DNA of 33,881 nucleotides from a bacterium (GTDB lineage: Bacteria > UBA10199 > JADGCS01), in contig JAHJDR010000400.1 in assembly GCA_018812345.1 (NCBI GenBank), positions 1-33,881 on the forward strand, in the 5' to 3' direction. Each line of letters starts with the position of its first letter. The first letter of the stretch is position 1. The notes beneath the pieces are model-generated. The model worked only from the letters and a program-made list of their open reading frames with translations. It had not been told where the DNA came from and did no database searches. A program made the translations under genes and the position numbers. Below, one piece after another: positions 8,611 through 18,073 of this stretch.

Positions 8611-9918
8611 ATGCCGTTCAATGGAAAAATTATTACCATTCTTACATGCTTATTGTTCATCTATCTTATTGCCCCATTATCTTATACTGCCCAGGCAAAG
8701 GTTGATATCAAAAAAAGACTCATGACAGTGGAAAAATCACCTTTAAAAGAAGTGAATAACAAACAGAGAAGGCGCGGTATTGATATGGCTTATTGTGGAG
8801 ATGGTGTCGTTCAGGAGTGGCGTGGTGAAGAATGCGATGATGGAAATGAAATTAACTTTGATGGCTGTACAAATCAATGCACTCTTGGCGCAGATCTTGT
8901 ATTTGAAAATCTATGCGGAAACGGAATTATAAATGCTTTTATGGGCGAAGAGTGTGATGATGGGAATAATGTAAATGGTGATGGGTGTAACAGTATATGT
9001 AGAATAGAGGTAAAAGAATATTGTGGTGATGGTATTGTGCAGCCTTGGCTCGGCGAAGAATGTGATGATGGAAACAATATTGATGGGGATGGGTGCGGTT
9101 CAGAATGTATTGATGAAGGTTGTAGTTCCTGTACAGACACAGATAGTGGCACTAACCCCACAGATAGTCTTGGGAATGTTAGCGGAACAAACTTTTTTGG
9201 ACAGACTTTTAGTATGAGCGACATTTGTTATATAGGAGACCCAACAAAAATATTTGAACGCAGCTGTGATTTGCAAAACCAAAACGGCTATATCAACATT
9301 CTCACTGATTGTCCCTATGGCGAGGTTTGCCAAAGTGGCGTTTGTGTTGAATACACACCACCTCCTGATGGTGGCAGTTGTGTTGATACAGATGGAGGCA
9401 CAAACCCAACAGCTCAATTGGGTAATGTTTCTGGTGTGAGTATGTATGGAATAGCTTTTAATGAAGACGATGTGTGCTATACAGGGAATCCAACACAGGT
9501 GCTTGAGCGCAGCTGTGATTTATCAAGTCCTAATGGCTATATTTCTATTTTTGTTGATTGTCCCACGGGACAATTTTGCCAAGCAGGGGTTTGTGTTAAT
9601 CCTTCACCTCCAGATGGTGATGATGATGACGATGATGATGATGATGATGGTAATAATGCTGGCAACTGTACAGATACAGATGGTGGGGCTAACCCCACAA
9701 ATCAGTTGGGCAATGTCTCAGGCACAAGCGTTTATGGACAGGCTTTTAATCGTGATGATGTTTGTTATACGGGAGATCCTGAAATTGTTTTTGAACGTAG
9801 TTGTGACCTATCAAATCCAAATGGCTATGTAACTATTGCCACAAATTGTCCTGAAGGAGAAATGTGTAGTGGTGGTATTTGTGTTCCTTGTGACTGTGAA
9901 GAAGAAAGAGGGAAGTAA
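8611..9918 (+). CDS. Secreted Cys-rich protein with myxobacterial-type and DTDGG repeats
   Basis: The product has 435 residues. The start at 8611 follows a strong AGGAGAAAAC; the frame opens earlier, at 8536, but only this start leads straight into a signal peptide (hydrophobic core TCLLFIYLIAPLS, cleavage likely after YTAQA). Three Cys-rich repeats follow at about 61-94, 102-135 and 137-170, each with CG.G......GEECDDGN...DGC...C, the Myxococcus Cys-rich (DUF4215-like) repeat. Then come three copies of another repeat of about 75 residues (roughly 175-245, 257-330 and 353-430) with 'C.DTDgG.NPT..LGNVSG', 'DvCY.GdP', 'ERSCDL..pNGY' and 'CP.G..C..G.CV'. A ten-Asp linker separates the last two. 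Even cysteine counts per repeat imply disulfides and an envelope or extracellular site. Function is unknown; adhesion or surface-layer roles are typical of such repeats. There is no sortase or MYXO-CTERM-type anchor. Confidence 0.85.
   Translation: MPFNGKIITILTCLLFIYLIAPLSYTAQAKVDIKKRLMTVEKSPLKEVNNKQRRRGIDMAYCGDGVVQEWRGEECDDGNEINFDGCTNQCTLGADLVFENLCGNGIINAFMGEECDDGNNVNGDGCNSICRIEVKEYCGDGIVQPWLGEECDDGNNIDGDGCGSECIDEGCSSCTDTDSGTNPTDSLGNVSGTNFFGQTFSMSDICYIGDPTKIFERSCDLQNQNGYINILTDCPYGEVCQSGVCVEYTPPPDGGSCVDTDGGTNPTAQLGNVSGVSMYGIAFNEDDVCYTGNPTQVLERSCDLSSPNGYISIFVDCPTGQFCQAGVCVNPSPPDGDDDDDDDDDDGNNAGNCTDTDGGANPTNQLGNVSGTSVYGQAFNRDDVCYTGDPEIVFERSCDLSNPNGYVTIATNCPEGEMCSGGICVPCDCEEERGK
9619..9648 (+). 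repeat. GAT/GAC trinucleotide microsatellite encoding ten Asp
   Basis: Ten consecutive Asp codons occur, three GAT, one GAC, then six GAT. They form the linker between the second and third DTDGG repeats of the secreted protein. Its length could change by slippage in steps of one codon without breaking the frame. Acidic runs of this kind often bind calcium or act as spacers. Confidence 0.85.
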
Positions 9919-10036
9919 AACAAGTATTAAGAGATTTTCTTGGTTTGTTTTGGGGTAGAAAAATTATGATGGAGCCGTGTTTATACTGAAAGCATTTTTG
10001 TTGCTTGATCTGCTCATGCGAGACTGTGCAGAAGTG

Positions 10037-10073
10037 TGCAAGAATGCGAGCAAAGAAGTTGCACATTCTTGCA
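10037..10073. terminator. Inverted repeat between convergent genes
   Basis: A perfect 10-bp arm, TGCAAGAATG (10037-10046) and CATTCTTGCA (10064-10073), encloses a 17-nt loop and extends by weaker pairs on both sides. It lies between the 3' ends of the Cys-rich gene (+) and the 1329-residue gene (-), where a bidirectional terminator would be expected. There is no T-run, so termination is uncertain; transcript-end protection or protein binding are alternatives. Confidence 0.4.
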
Positions 10074-10165
10074 TAATAAAGCTTGCTTTCATTTGAACTC
10101 AAAAGTGATCTTATTGGACAATTATCAACGTTAAACCAACAAATAATTCAGAAACAGGTTTTAGA

Positions 10166-13100
10166 TTAATTAAACCCCTCTGGTCGTGTGAGAAAAAGAC
10201 TCCAAAGTGCCCTTTCTAATTCTTTGATCGAAAACTGGCCATTCACGGGGCCAATGCTTTGTTTCTCTATGTCCCCATCGGGGCCGATAAAGCCTCTGTT
10301 ATAATCAAAAGTATTTGCGCGATAAGGACCAAATTTACTGCCATATTCCTGACCTCCCACAACAGTGGTTCCTTTTTCGTAAAGAGACTCTACGGGGAAT
10401 TTGTCAGTTGAAACCCCTTCACGTAAATAATCTGTTGCGGCTGTTGTGAGAAAGAAGGCCAATTGTCTCGCAAATCTGTGCCAATCAACTCGTTCGTGAA
10501 GTATGACTTCAGCTTGATCAACAGGGATATTTTCACGAACAGCATAGGCTGTGGCAAAGGCCTGAGAAAGCATGTGGGTGTATTTATTTAACCATTGAGG
10601 ATTTTTCCAAAAATATTTTTCTGCATTTCGTTCTTTAGCGTCATGATAAAGACGGTTGCCAATGAGTAGGGCAATCCCAATCATGCCATTACCCAGAGTG
10701 ATTGCTTCTAATAAACTTTGGCCATTAGGTCTTTCTAGTAAAGGCTTAAGCTCTCTTAGAGCATCTGAATCAGGACCTATCAATGTTTCTACAGATCTGA
10801 GCTCCTCAAAATCACGTAGTCCTGTTTCTCCAAAATTCGCATATTGAATGGCCCCTTGCCAATTGTCGAGACGGCCCATGCCTGTTCGTGACCTGAAGTA
10901 ATGAAAGACATCAATGGCCCATATATACCGACCACGATCATAAGCTCTGTTTACAGCAGAGGCCTCAGCATTATGAAAAAGAACAATGGGGGCTGTGTGC
11001 AAAACACCATGACTAGCTAGTGTGAACATATCATGAACAGCGTCTTGAATGCCTTTGTTAAAACTGTCCTCACTTAAAGTAGGATCATCAAGGTAACGAT
11101 AATAATCACGATTTTCTTGTGACGCGATAAACGCAATGGCTGTGTTAAAATTAATGTCCTGTGCCCTCGTTCCTGGCTCATCTTGTCGTCTTTCCATGCC
11201 TGGTATGCTTGGTGCTTTCTCAATTACATCACTGTTCATTGCCATTGTTTGCAAACCACCAGTGTTGGTGAGGTTTAACAGAAGCGCTAGACCACTGTCA
11301 TCTGTTATGGGTTCTGGCAAGTCACTTCTGAGCCCTAAAGATCTTGTCGCTTGAAGCCATTTAAGTTCATTGATAAGTTGTGTGTCTGTTTGTTCGTGTC
11401 TGGCAAACTTAATGACCAAGGCCCTGCCATCAGAAAGCTTATAAACAAAACTACGACCCAATTGTTTTGGGGCGCTTTCTACTCCGTGTGATTGTAGAAA
11501 GGTAGCCAAATCAGCTTCACGAGTTACTGATTCCAGATCATCAATGCTGAGGGGTGAAGCGGCTTGATCAGGTTTCGCTAAAAAAGTTTCCATAAAAAAG
11601 GGAACTGTAGAAAAGGCATTGCCCCCATCCGAAAATTGGATATATTGAAGACCCAAGTTTTGCCACACATCATCAAGAATTTTCGCGTACTTTGGGTTTT
11701 GAAGGGCATAACCAAGATCACTAGCAAGAAGCATTGTAAAATTAGATTTGCCTTTCTCGCTAACGACGTGAGAGAGAGCAAGAATTTGACCCGCTGAAAC
11801 AAGCTCAGGTGCTTTGCTGGCAATAATCGCCAGCATGCGTTGTTGGTGTTTAAAATAATCTGTAGTGGTTATTGTGTCACTGCGGCGAAATTTTTGTGCT
11901 CTCTTTGTTTCTGTCTCGATTAAGGCTTTTAAATCAGTGATGCTAGAGGCTTCTACCATAGCACGAAAAAGAGAGCCGGATTCAAAGGCAAAAGATTTTT
12001 TAGGATCAAGTTCACAAGCAATTTTTATCAAGGCCTTTAAACATTCTTCTTGTGTGAGAGAACCTACATTACGACAGTAATTTTTGGCATAGACCCTGGT
12101 CCAAATGAGATTGTCGCCTACTTTTTTCTCGGCCGTTATTTCTAAAAAATCAAGTGCTTCAGAATTGAAATGAGTTTCTAACAAGTTATATGTTTGTCGC
12201 GCCAGCTTGCGGGTTTCTGCCATTTGCATGCGTCTTGTTTTTGAAGTTTTGTCTTGAACTGTGTCAGGTGTTAAGCCGCACATTAACCCGTCTTCAACAA
12301 TGTGTTTGGCTATAGCGACTTGTCCACAAGTCTCACGTAGTTTTATCTCAGGGATACCATTCTGATGAGACGCAATAAAATGAAAAGCTATTATGGCAAT
12401 GTCGCCATTCATACCCATGTCTAAGCCTAATTGTACAATCGTTTCATGGTAGTGAATTCTATCTTCCTCAGACAAATGCTCCCAAGCAGTATCAAGGAGC
12501 TCTAGAGCTCTTTTTTTATTCGCAATACTGAGCTGGTTCGTTTTTGGTGATTTAGTAAGCTGTTGAAAGACTTCTCCGAAATTAAGAAATGCCCAGAGGT
12601 CTTGGTGGACATTTTCTGGAAACCTTAGAATGAGTTCAATAGCACTTGCTACGGCTAGTGTTACAACACGGTTAGACTTGTTTTCACGAGAAAGTCTTAT
12701 AAGAGCATAAAAGCATCTGAGGTTTGTCATGAGGTCAGGTTCTGATGAAGCGAGCTTCCTGATGAGGGCGGCGAGAAGCATGCGGCCTTCAGATTTGGGA
12801 GGTATGTCTGAGGACAGAATGCGAGAAAAGGCGATCTGTTGTAGTAGAGGATCGCATTTTAGAATATCGGAAATGACATCTTCAGCAATCGAGTTGATTT
12901 CGTCATCTACATAGACCTGCTGTTGATAGATGCGTTCAAATTGTTCATGATAAGGATTGAATGTGGTTAGCTTTGTGAGTAATAACAAATCCTTTAACAA
13001 ACCAATGGGTTCGTGTTCTTTTGTTGTTTGGGCGTTGAGTAATCTTTTGACAAAGAGAGCAATGTTTTTAGAAATTTGTGAGGCTTTAATTATTTCTGGT

Positions 13101-14155
13101 AAAAGCTGTTCTTTGACAATGCGATTTAACAGCGACTTGTCAGAAAGGTTTTCAATGTCTTTGATGATTTGTTCCCGTTCGAGTGAAGCATGATACTCTT
13201 GAATAACAGCAGACAGATGTCCGAAGTTTTTGGGAAGAAGGTGTGCAAAAGGTTCAAAAAGATCTTGTTCTACAACAGGAAGGTCTAAGTACCAGCGCAT
13301 AAAGCTCATGGCATCAAAGAAGTCTTCACGCGATTCACAGGATTCAAGAATTCCTGAAAAGAATACACTAGATGTGCGGTGCGTGCGCATAAATGAAAAA
13401 GAAGAGTAACAAACTTCTTGATCATGAGCATCTCTTATCAAGGTAAACAAGGAGATGATTTCATCGCAGCTAAAACCCCTAATAACGCCATATTTATCGC
13501 AGTCAAGCCATTGGAGTAGTTTATTAAAGCCTGAACCAAAAACACTTTCTAATTCAGCTGTCATGTCATCGAGGTTTGTGGGATCTGGAAATTCTGTGAT
13601 CGGTGTTTTGTTGACAGTAAAAAGAAGCAGTGCCATGAAAACAGGTAGAGTCCTGTATTCTGCATCAACCTTAGCCTTTTCGATTAAAGAACGTAGTCCA
13701 TCAACAACTTCTAGTTGATACAAACAATTTCTTAAGCCAACTGAATATTTTGTGTGTTGCTCTGCCACTGAAATTTCTTTCAGTCGAATCATGGCAGGAC
13801 ACAGATCTGTCTGTGTTGTTTTGTTGCCAAATTGACGGAGTATGGCGGGTAAGGAGCGGAAAGTGCCAGTAGCAAACTCTGGTCTTGTTTCTTCAGTTAT
13901 GGCACGAAGCTTTTGATAGAGAAGGCGAGCATCCCCTTGTTCTCTTAAGGCTTCTTGTTCGTTGTGTTGAAGCAAGTGGAATGCTAGAGGTGCTTCTTGA
14001 GGCGATAAGCGACCGAGCGCAATCGCGCCACGCATTTTTTCTATACGGGGCGCGACCCCACCATAAACGTCATTATCTACTAAAAAAGTTGAGCTTGCGT
14101 TCAGACTACTCATGAGAATTTGGCTTTCACCCATTGATAACCCAATAGAAAACAT
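10166..14155 (-). CDS. Giant helical protein with degenerate kinase-like C-terminal region
   Basis: The product has 1329 residues, no signal peptide and no membrane segment. The start (MFSIGLSMGES) is preceded by AGGG about 8 bp upstream. Residues 60-870 are almost entirely helical and leucine-rich, compatible with HEAT/ARM/TPR-like helical repeats, though I see no regular repeat unit. Near 900 a protein-kinase-like N-lobe is recognisable: LGRSFVYKLSDGRALVIKFA (Lys at about 916) and a conserved Glu in the next helix (LINELKWLQ). About 130 residues later come ASHGVLHTAPIVLFHN and GRYIWAIDVF, which line up with the catalytic loop (H.D....N) and the DFG motif. The HRD Asp is replaced by Ala and two residues are inserted. 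It may therefore be a pseudokinase or a divergent kinase fold. The last 150 residues are of unknown fold. The gene is convergent with the secreted Cys-rich gene. Confidence 0.65.
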   Translation of the reverse strand: MFSIGLSMGESQILMSSLNASSTFLVDNDVYGGVAPRIEKMRGAIALGRLSPQEAPLAFHLLQHNEQEALREQGDARLLYQKLRAITEETRPEFATGTFRSLPAILRQFGNKTTQTDLCPAMIRLKEISVAEQHTKYSVGLRNCLYQLEVVDGLRSLIEKAKVDAEYRTLPVFMALLLFTVNKTPITEFPDPTNLDDMTAELESVFGSGFNKLLQWLDCDKYGVIRGFSCDEIISLFTLIRDAHDQEVCYSSFSFMRTHRTSSVFFSGILESCESREDFFDAMSFMRWYLDLPVVEQDLFEPFAHLLPKNFGHLSAVIQEYHASLEREQIIKDIENLSDKSLLNRIVKEQLLPEIIKASQISKNIALFVKRLLNAQTTKEHEPIGLLKDLLLLTKLTTFNPYHEQFERIYQQQVYVDDEINSIAEDVISDILKCDPLLQQIAFSRILSSDIPPKSEGRMLLAALIRKLASSEPDLMTNLRCFYALIRLSRENKSNRVVTLAVASAIELILRFPENVHQDLWAFLNFGEVFQQLTKSPKTNQLSIANKKRALELLDTAWEHLSEEDRIHYHETIVQLGLDMGMNGDIAIIAFHFIASHQNGIPEIKLRETCGQVAIAKHIVEDGLMCGLTPDTVQDKTSKTRRMQMAETRKLARQTYNLLETHFNSEALDFLEITAEKKVGDNLIWTRVYAKNYCRNVGSLTQEECLKALIKIACELDPKKSFAFESGSLFRAMVEASSITDLKALIETETKRAQKFRRSDTITTTDYFKHQQRMLAIIASKAPELVSAGQILALSHVVSEKGKSNFTMLLASDLGYALQNPKYAKILDDVWQNLGLQYIQFSDGGNAFSTVPFFMETFLAKPDQAASPLSIDDLESVTREADLATFLQSHGVESAPKQLGRSFVYKLSDGRALVIKFARHEQTDTQLINELKWLQATRSLGLRSDLPEPITDDSGLALLLNLTNTGGLQTMAMNSDVIEKAPSIPGMERRQDEPGTRAQDINFNTAIAFIASQENRDYYRYLDDPTLSEDSFNKGIQDAVHDMFTLASHGVLHTAPIVLFHNAEASAVNRAYDRGRYIWAIDVFHYFRSRTGMGRLDNWQGAIQYANFGETGLRDFEELRSVETLIGPDSDALRELKPLLERPNGQSLLEAITLGNGMIGIALLIGNRLYHDAKERNAEKYFWKNPQWLNKYTHMLSQAFATAYAVRENIPVDQAEVILHERVDWHRFARQLAFFLTTAATDYLREGVSTDKFPVESLYEKGTTVVGGQEYGSKFGPYRANTFDYNRGFIGPDGDIEKQSIGPVNGQFSIKELERALWSLFLTRPEGFN

Positions 14156-14467
14156 AACATACCCTATGTAAAAAAGATTTTATGTATAGTGAAGGGAGAT
14201 TAGAATCATACCCCACACCCATATGCTTTCATATTATCGGTTGTTTTTGAGAAAAGTTGCTATAAGATTTGTGCCAATAGCAGTTGTAAGGGCATGAAAT
14301 TATATATTAATAACTGAGGGGTTTTTTGACTAGAAAAAACAGTGAGAAATTCTTCTTCATAAATAGCCTTCACTCGTGGTCAGAAGTTGTCGAAAAACAC
14401 CTGTAAACTGGCCAGTCTTTATAAGAATAGGTTTGCAAAACAGGCCAGAATATGATATTATTTAAAC
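14156..14467. other. Divergent intergenic region
   Basis: This 312-bp AT-rich gap between the 1329-residue gene (-) and the ATPase (+) must contain both promoters. A perfect palindrome ACTGGCCAGT lies at 14408-14417. A second GGCCAG occurs about 32 bp downstream at 14443-14448, so GGCCAG is repeated just ahead of the ATPase start. They could be an operator pair, but I have no regulator to assign. I see no RNA gene. Confidence 0.35.
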
Positions 14468-15799
14468 ATGATTCACAGGCATGTTATTGAAAAAATTATA
14501 AAATATATAGATTCTCAGAAAGAGCATCCAAATGTCCTTATAATTGATGGGGCTCGACAGGTTGGCAAAACTACGGCCATATTGTTAGCTCTCAAACAAA
14601 GAACACCCTATTTGGAAATCAATTTAGAAAAACAAAAACAGTTTCGAAAGGCCATTGACGAGACTCAGTCTTTTGAAGAGTTTGAGAAAGTTCTTAAAAG
14701 AGAATTTAATTTTTCTCCGGGTGAAGGAACGCTGCTCTATATCGATGAAGCCAATGAAAGCCTATGGCTTGCTGCTTATATTCGCCAAATGAAGGAGGAC
14801 TGGAAAAATCAGAAAGTTATTCTAAGTGGATCAATGATGTACAGGTTATTTAGAAACAAAAAAATTCGAGTGCCTGTAGGTCGTATTGAAACACTCACCG
14901 TAAAACCATTTTCATTTAAAGAATATTTACTCGCTAATGAAGTTACAAAATCATCTTTATCAAAGTATGGCTTGTTTGATTTAATTTCAGATTCTGAGCA
15001 AATAAAAAAAATATCATCCAGCGATCATCAACAGCTTCTTAGTTTATTGGATCACTATTTAATAAGTGGTGGTATGCCAGAAATTGCGATAAGCTATTTA
15101 AGTAATTCTGCTAATATAAATATACGGAACAAACATCTGGAGTATTTAGAAGTTTTAAAAGAAGATTTTCTCAAGCTGTTCTCAGAAGAATATAGCAATC
15201 TCTTTGATCGTACATTTAGCAGTGTGGCCAATCTATTAGGACAACCTTTTAAAAAAACATCTATTATTAGAAACAATCCTAAGTTAGCAGACAATTTGTT
15301 AACGGTTTTTGAAAAATGGAAGCTTGTTTTAAAGTGTGAGCAGAAAACTTTTGACCCCAATGCTTCAAATAAATTTTATCCTAAACGTTATTTGTTTGAT
15401 TCAGGCTTCGCAAAAACAAAACGAGAAATGGGGTTGCCATCGATAAGCATCATCGCAACGTTGAGTTCAAGTCAGCGAGAGCCGCTTGGAGGTCTTATTG
15501 AGCAGGTGGCATGTAATGAACTATTAATTGAATATCATGATCTCTGTGGTTATCGAGAAAATAACTATGAGATAGATTTTATTGTAAAACAACAAAATAT
15601 AACTATTCCCATTGAGTGTAAAGCCTCCCTCAAACCTAACAAAAATCAATACCGTTCACTGGACTTATTTCAAAAACGCTACCAGAATAATAAAGCCGTG
15701 ATATTATCATTAGCACCATTTTCAAAGGTTCAAAGAGAGAAATATGTCGTATATCACATTCCCATTTATGCGATAAATGCTTGGCAAGATATACTATGA
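14468..15799 (+). CDS. AAA_14/DUF4143 family ATPase with nuclease-like C-terminus
   Basis: The product has 443 residues, typical for this family. The N-terminal ATPase domain carries Walker A GARQVGKTT (28-36) and Walker B LLYIDEAN (89-96), then SGSMMYRL and RVPVGRIETLTVKPFSFKEY, the sensor and linker region typical of AAA_14 proteins. LISGGMPE near 200 marks the start of the DUF4143 half. The C-terminus has an EIDFIV (about 367-372) and IECKAS (about 381-386) pair, which fits a PD-(D/E)xK nuclease-like fold. The family is widespread in bacteria and archaea, patchily distributed and often lineage-specific, with no settled role. The start ATG has no clear ribosome site. The gene ends 2 bp from the convergent rsfS stop. 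Confidence 0.85.
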   Translation: MIHRHVIEKIIKYIDSQKEHPNVLIIDGARQVGKTTAILLALKQRTPYLEINLEKQKQFRKAIDETQSFEEFEKVLKREFNFSPGEGTLLYIDEANESLWLAAYIRQMKEDWKNQKVILSGSMMYRLFRNKKIRVPVGRIETLTVKPFSFKEYLLANEVTKSSLSKYGLFDLISDSEQIKKISSSDHQQLLSLLDHYLISGGMPEIAISYLSNSANINIRNKHLEYLEVLKEDFLKLFSEEYSNLFDRTFSSVANLLGQPFKKTSIIRNNPKLADNLLTVFEKWKLVLKCEQKTFDPNASNKFYPKRYLFDSGFAKTKREMGLPSISIIATLSSSQREPLGGLIEQVACNELLIEYHDLCGYRENNYEIDFIVKQQNITIPIECKASLKPNKNQYRSLDLFQKRYQNNKAVILSLAPFSKVQREKYVVYHIPIYAINAWQDIL

Positions 15800-15801
15800 A
15801 A

Positions 15802-16203
15802 CTATACTGATTCTGATGCCGTTTTCTTGTTTGATTTTACAAAATAGCTGGTAAAGGCTTCTTCCCCCACAGGCTTTACCCGTGGCCAGATGTCTTCAAG
15901 GTGGTATTCTTCACGGACCTCTTCTTGAAAAACGTGGCAAACAACATAACCAAAATCGATGAGAACCCATAACCCTGTTTCATAGCCTTCAACACCAACA
16001 GGATAGAGGGATGTTTTTTCTTTGGCCATATCAAGGATGTGATCAGAAAGAGCCTGGACTTGGCGATCGCTTGTGCCTGAAACGATGATAACGTGTTCTG
16101 CATAACTAGAAATTTCTGAGAGATCTAATAAGATGGGGTTAACACCTTTTTTATCAAGGCAAGCGTTGAAGAGGGTTTTGGTTAGTAGGTTGTTTTGTGT
16201 CAT
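15802..16203 (-). CDS. rsfS: Ribosome silencing factor RsfS (Iojap)
   Basis: The product has 133 residues. RsfS binds ribosomal protein L14 on the free 50S subunit and blocks joining to the 30S, shutting translation down when nutrients are short. The family pattern is complete: DLSEISSYAEHVIIVSGTSD, QVQALSDHI, GYETGLWVLIDFG, VVCHVFQEEVREEYHLEDIW. The start follows AAAGGAAAAACAC. It sits 56 bp downstream of obgE, a second 50S-associated factor, and this pairing is common. In many bacteria rsfS is next to nadD or rlmH; here it is instead the last gene of the block and meets an unrelated ATPase gene head-on. Confidence 0.95.
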   Translation of the reverse strand: MTQNNLLTKTLFNACLDKKGVNPILLDLSEISSYAEHVIIVSGTSDRQVQALSDHILDMAKEKTSLYPVGVEGYETGLWVLIDFGYVVCHVFQEEVREEYHLEDIWPRVKPVGEEAFTSYFVKSNKKTASESV

Positions 16204-16223
16204 GTGTTTTTCCTTTGTGCAAG

Positions 16224-16248
16224 CCCTGCATAGCTTTAGCGAAGCAGG

Positions 16249-16249
<1 letters not shown>
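16224..16249. other. Hairpin between obgE and rsfS
   Basis: CCCTGC (16224-16229) pairs with GCAGGG (16244-16249), and an inner GC pair closes a TTTA loop. It directly abuts heptamer array B and lies in the obgE-rsfS gap. With no T-run it should not stop transcription fully, but it could protect an mRNA end or cause partial attenuation. Confidence 0.35.
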
Positions 16250-17347
<1,098 letters not shown>

Positions 17348-17372
17348 ATTATACACTATTTAATAATATAAA

Positions 17373-17642
17373 CTATTCTGCTGCTTGCTCAACAGGGAGG
17401 ATGTTAACTTTTTTCTTTGTTTTTGAATAACGTGAAAAATTAACATGACCGTCTATTTTAGCAAAAATTGTGTAGTCTGTTCCAATGCCCACATTTTGAC
17501 CAGGATGAAACTTTGTGCCTACTTGGCGTACAATAATTTCGCCAGCTTTTACAAGTTGTCCACCGAAACGTTTAATGCCGAGTCGTTGACCTGGAGAATT
17601 ACGACCATTACTGGTTGATCCGCCTGCTTTCTTATGTGCCAT
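17373..17642 (-). CDS. rpmA: 50S ribosomal protein L27
   Basis: The product has 89 residues. L27 sits near the peptidyl transferase centre of the large subunit, and its N-terminal tail contacts tRNA. The start [16 protein letters not shown] is the mature Gram-negative form, without the cleaved extension seen in Firmicutes. Family motifs [25 protein letters not shown] and [11 protein letters not shown] follow. AAAGGATTTGTT precedes the ATG. It lies 23 bp after rplU, the standard pairing, and is followed by a strong terminator. Confidence 0.98.
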   Translation of the reverse strand: MAHKKAGGSTSNGRNSPGQRLGIKRFGGQLVKAGEIIVRQVGTKFHPGQNVGIGTDYTIFAKIDGHVNFSRYSKTKKKVNILPVEQAAE

Positions 17643-17665
17643 AACAAATCCTTTCTCTTACTGAG

Positions 17666-17971
17666 TTACTTTTGTATTTCAGTAATTTCTACATCAGTTA
17701 ATAATTGTCTGTGACCTTGTGATTTATGATAGCCTTTACGGCGTTTGTATTTAGTCACAATAACTTTATCATCTTTTTTATGATCAAGAACCTTGCCAAT
17801 AACTTTGGCGCCTTTAACAACGGGCTCACCAAAAACTGGAGTATCTTCAATAAGGGCTAAAACATCAAATTCAACATTTTTGCCTGATTCGATATCGAGT
17901 TTATTAACAGTAATTTTTTGACCTTTACTAACTTGGTATTGTTGTCCGCCTGTCTTAATAATAGCTTCCAT
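17666..17971 (-). CDS. rplU: 50S ribosomal protein L21
   Basis: The product has 101 residues. L21 is a 23S rRNA-binding protein of the large subunit. The family patterns are the start MEAIIKTGGQQYQVSKGQ, the middle VLALIEDTPVFGEP and the basic C-terminus KYKRRKGYHKSQGHRQ. AGAGGAATATT before the ATG is a good ribosome site. It is the first gene of the rplU-rpmA transcript. The leader contains a hairpin that could bear on autoregulation. Confidence 0.98.
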   Translation of the reverse strand: MEAIIKTGGQQYQVSKGQKITVNKLDIESGKNVEFDVLALIEDTPVFGEPVVKGAKVIGKVLDHKKDDKVIVTKYKRRKGYHKSQGHRQLLTDVEITEIQK

Positions 17972-17989
17972 AATATTCCTCTGAAAAAA

Positions 17990-18040
17990 TCAGTTCTTAT
18001 ATATTCCTCTTCCGATAACATTCATGAGTCTCGGAGGTCA
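17990..18040 (-). ncRNA. Possible rplU mRNA leader structure
   Basis: On the minus strand the leader can pair CCTCCGA with TCGGAAGAGG (one small bulge) across a 15-nt loop, between the predicted promoter and the rplU ribosome site. Ribosomal protein operons are often autoregulated through leader hairpins, and L21 leaders have been described in several phyla. Whether this one belongs to a known class I cannot tell from sequence alone. Confidence 0.3.
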
Positions 18041-18045
18041 GCTCA

Positions 18046-18073
18046 ACTATGATATTTGAGGGGGGAATGTCAA
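18046..18073 (-). promoter_or_regulatory. Likely promoter of rplU-rpmA
   Basis: On the minus strand a perfect TTGACA (18068-18073) is followed, after 16 bp, by CATAGT (18046-18051, four of six matches). This gives a leader of about 70 nt before the rplU start. The position is right for the operon promoter, although the -10 match is modest. Confidence 0.45.

Noticed and set aside
9100-9417. Antisense and other-frame reading frames within the repeat gene
   Set aside because: They repeat because the DNA repeats; compositions are improbable (Cys/Thr/Ile or Met runs) and there is no start context.
14468-15799. AAA_14/DUF4143 ATPase as part of a defence or mobile system
   Set aside because: No partner genes, repeats or integration signs beside it; the family is common and scattered in many genomes.
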